The translations under genes and the position numbers were made by a program. The notes beneath the pieces are model-generated. The model had not been told where the DNA came from. It did not search any database and saw only the letters and a program-made list of their open reading frames with translations. From the NCBI GenBank assembly GCA_032191485.1, contig JAVDOI010000007.1:26100387-26164386 (forward strand): a stretch of DNA of 64,000 bases, in the 5' to 3' direction. Shown here one piece after another: positions 63,801-64,000 of the stretch; within the stretch, counting starts at the first letter, position 1; each line of letters begins with the position of its first letter. The DNA comes from Leptoclinus maculatus (taxonomy: Eukaryota; Chordata; Actinopteri; Perciformes; Stichaeidae).

Positions 63801-64000
63801 AGGCCTTTACGTACAACAAATATACCAAGTGGACCTGCAGGTGTGAAGCCCAAACCAAAAAAGGTCCATCGGGCCATCTACAGAACCGTTCAGAGTAAAG
63901 CCTGCAAGGCCATGCCACTAGGACACAGATTGTTCTGCGGTGACTGTACAAGGAAGGCCTGTCCAATCACACCAGACCTTCTTTTAGGAATCCATGACAC
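63801..64000 (+). other. Open frame running off the window edge, unassigned
   Basis: After a TAA near 63,798 the plus strand stays open to the edge, over 60 codons, with basic and Cys-containing sequence (KPKPKKVHRAIYR, then CGDCTRKACP). There is a possible acceptor (CTGCAG at 63,840) with a weak pyrimidine tract. No family recognised, and the opposite strand is also open. Confidence 0.12.

Overview
The window reads as chromosomal DNA of a teleost fish, probably a percomorph. The evidence is split genes with GT-AG introns and vertebrate-type proteins, very abundant CA/GT and CT/GA microsatellites, and several short dispersed repeat families. Exon limits were read by hand from splice signals, reading phase and known family sequences, and may be off by a base in places.

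Layout. Positions 1-20,875 hold no gene I can name: simple repeats (very dense from 14.5 to 20.6 kb), one copy of a dispersed repeat, and a few unassigned open frames. Between 20,876 and 48,910 lie four clear genes. (1) A POC1B-type WD40 centriole protein (poc1bl, minus, 20,876-24,175; only the first 344 codons found). (2) cep41 (plus, 24,713-30,071; 370 residues, complete), head-to-head with poc1bl across 537 bp that contain an exact RFX X-box match and two CCAAT boxes. (3) cpa1, pancreatic procarboxypeptidase A1 (minus, 31,615-35,849; 11 exons, complete), tail-to-tail with cep41. (4) tes, testin (plus, 39,899-48,910; 7 exons, 609 residues), with a long Gln-Ala repeat and a Gly/Ala-rich linker that mammalian testin lacks. 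From 49.9 kb to the end I see no confident gene, only microsatellites, dispersed repeats, a 48-bp near-perfect palindrome, one plausible terminal exon (58,829-58,938) and a few weak open frames.

How the genes relate. poc1bl and cep41 both serve centrioles and cilia and appear to share one RFX-type promoter. cpa1 is a secreted digestive zymogen with a TATA-like box and a near match to the acinar PTF1 site. tes is a LIM-domain focal-adhesion and actin protein. The order cep41-cpa1 matches human 7q32; TES in human lies apart at 7q31.2, so the tes junction reflects a lineage-specific arrangement.

Most notable: the shared X-box promoter; the (CAGGCY)27 coding repeat in tes; a (GT)27 run nine bases from the last cep41 exon; an octamer-built minisatellite in tes intron 2; and a dispersed repeat that carries a CTCF-like core.
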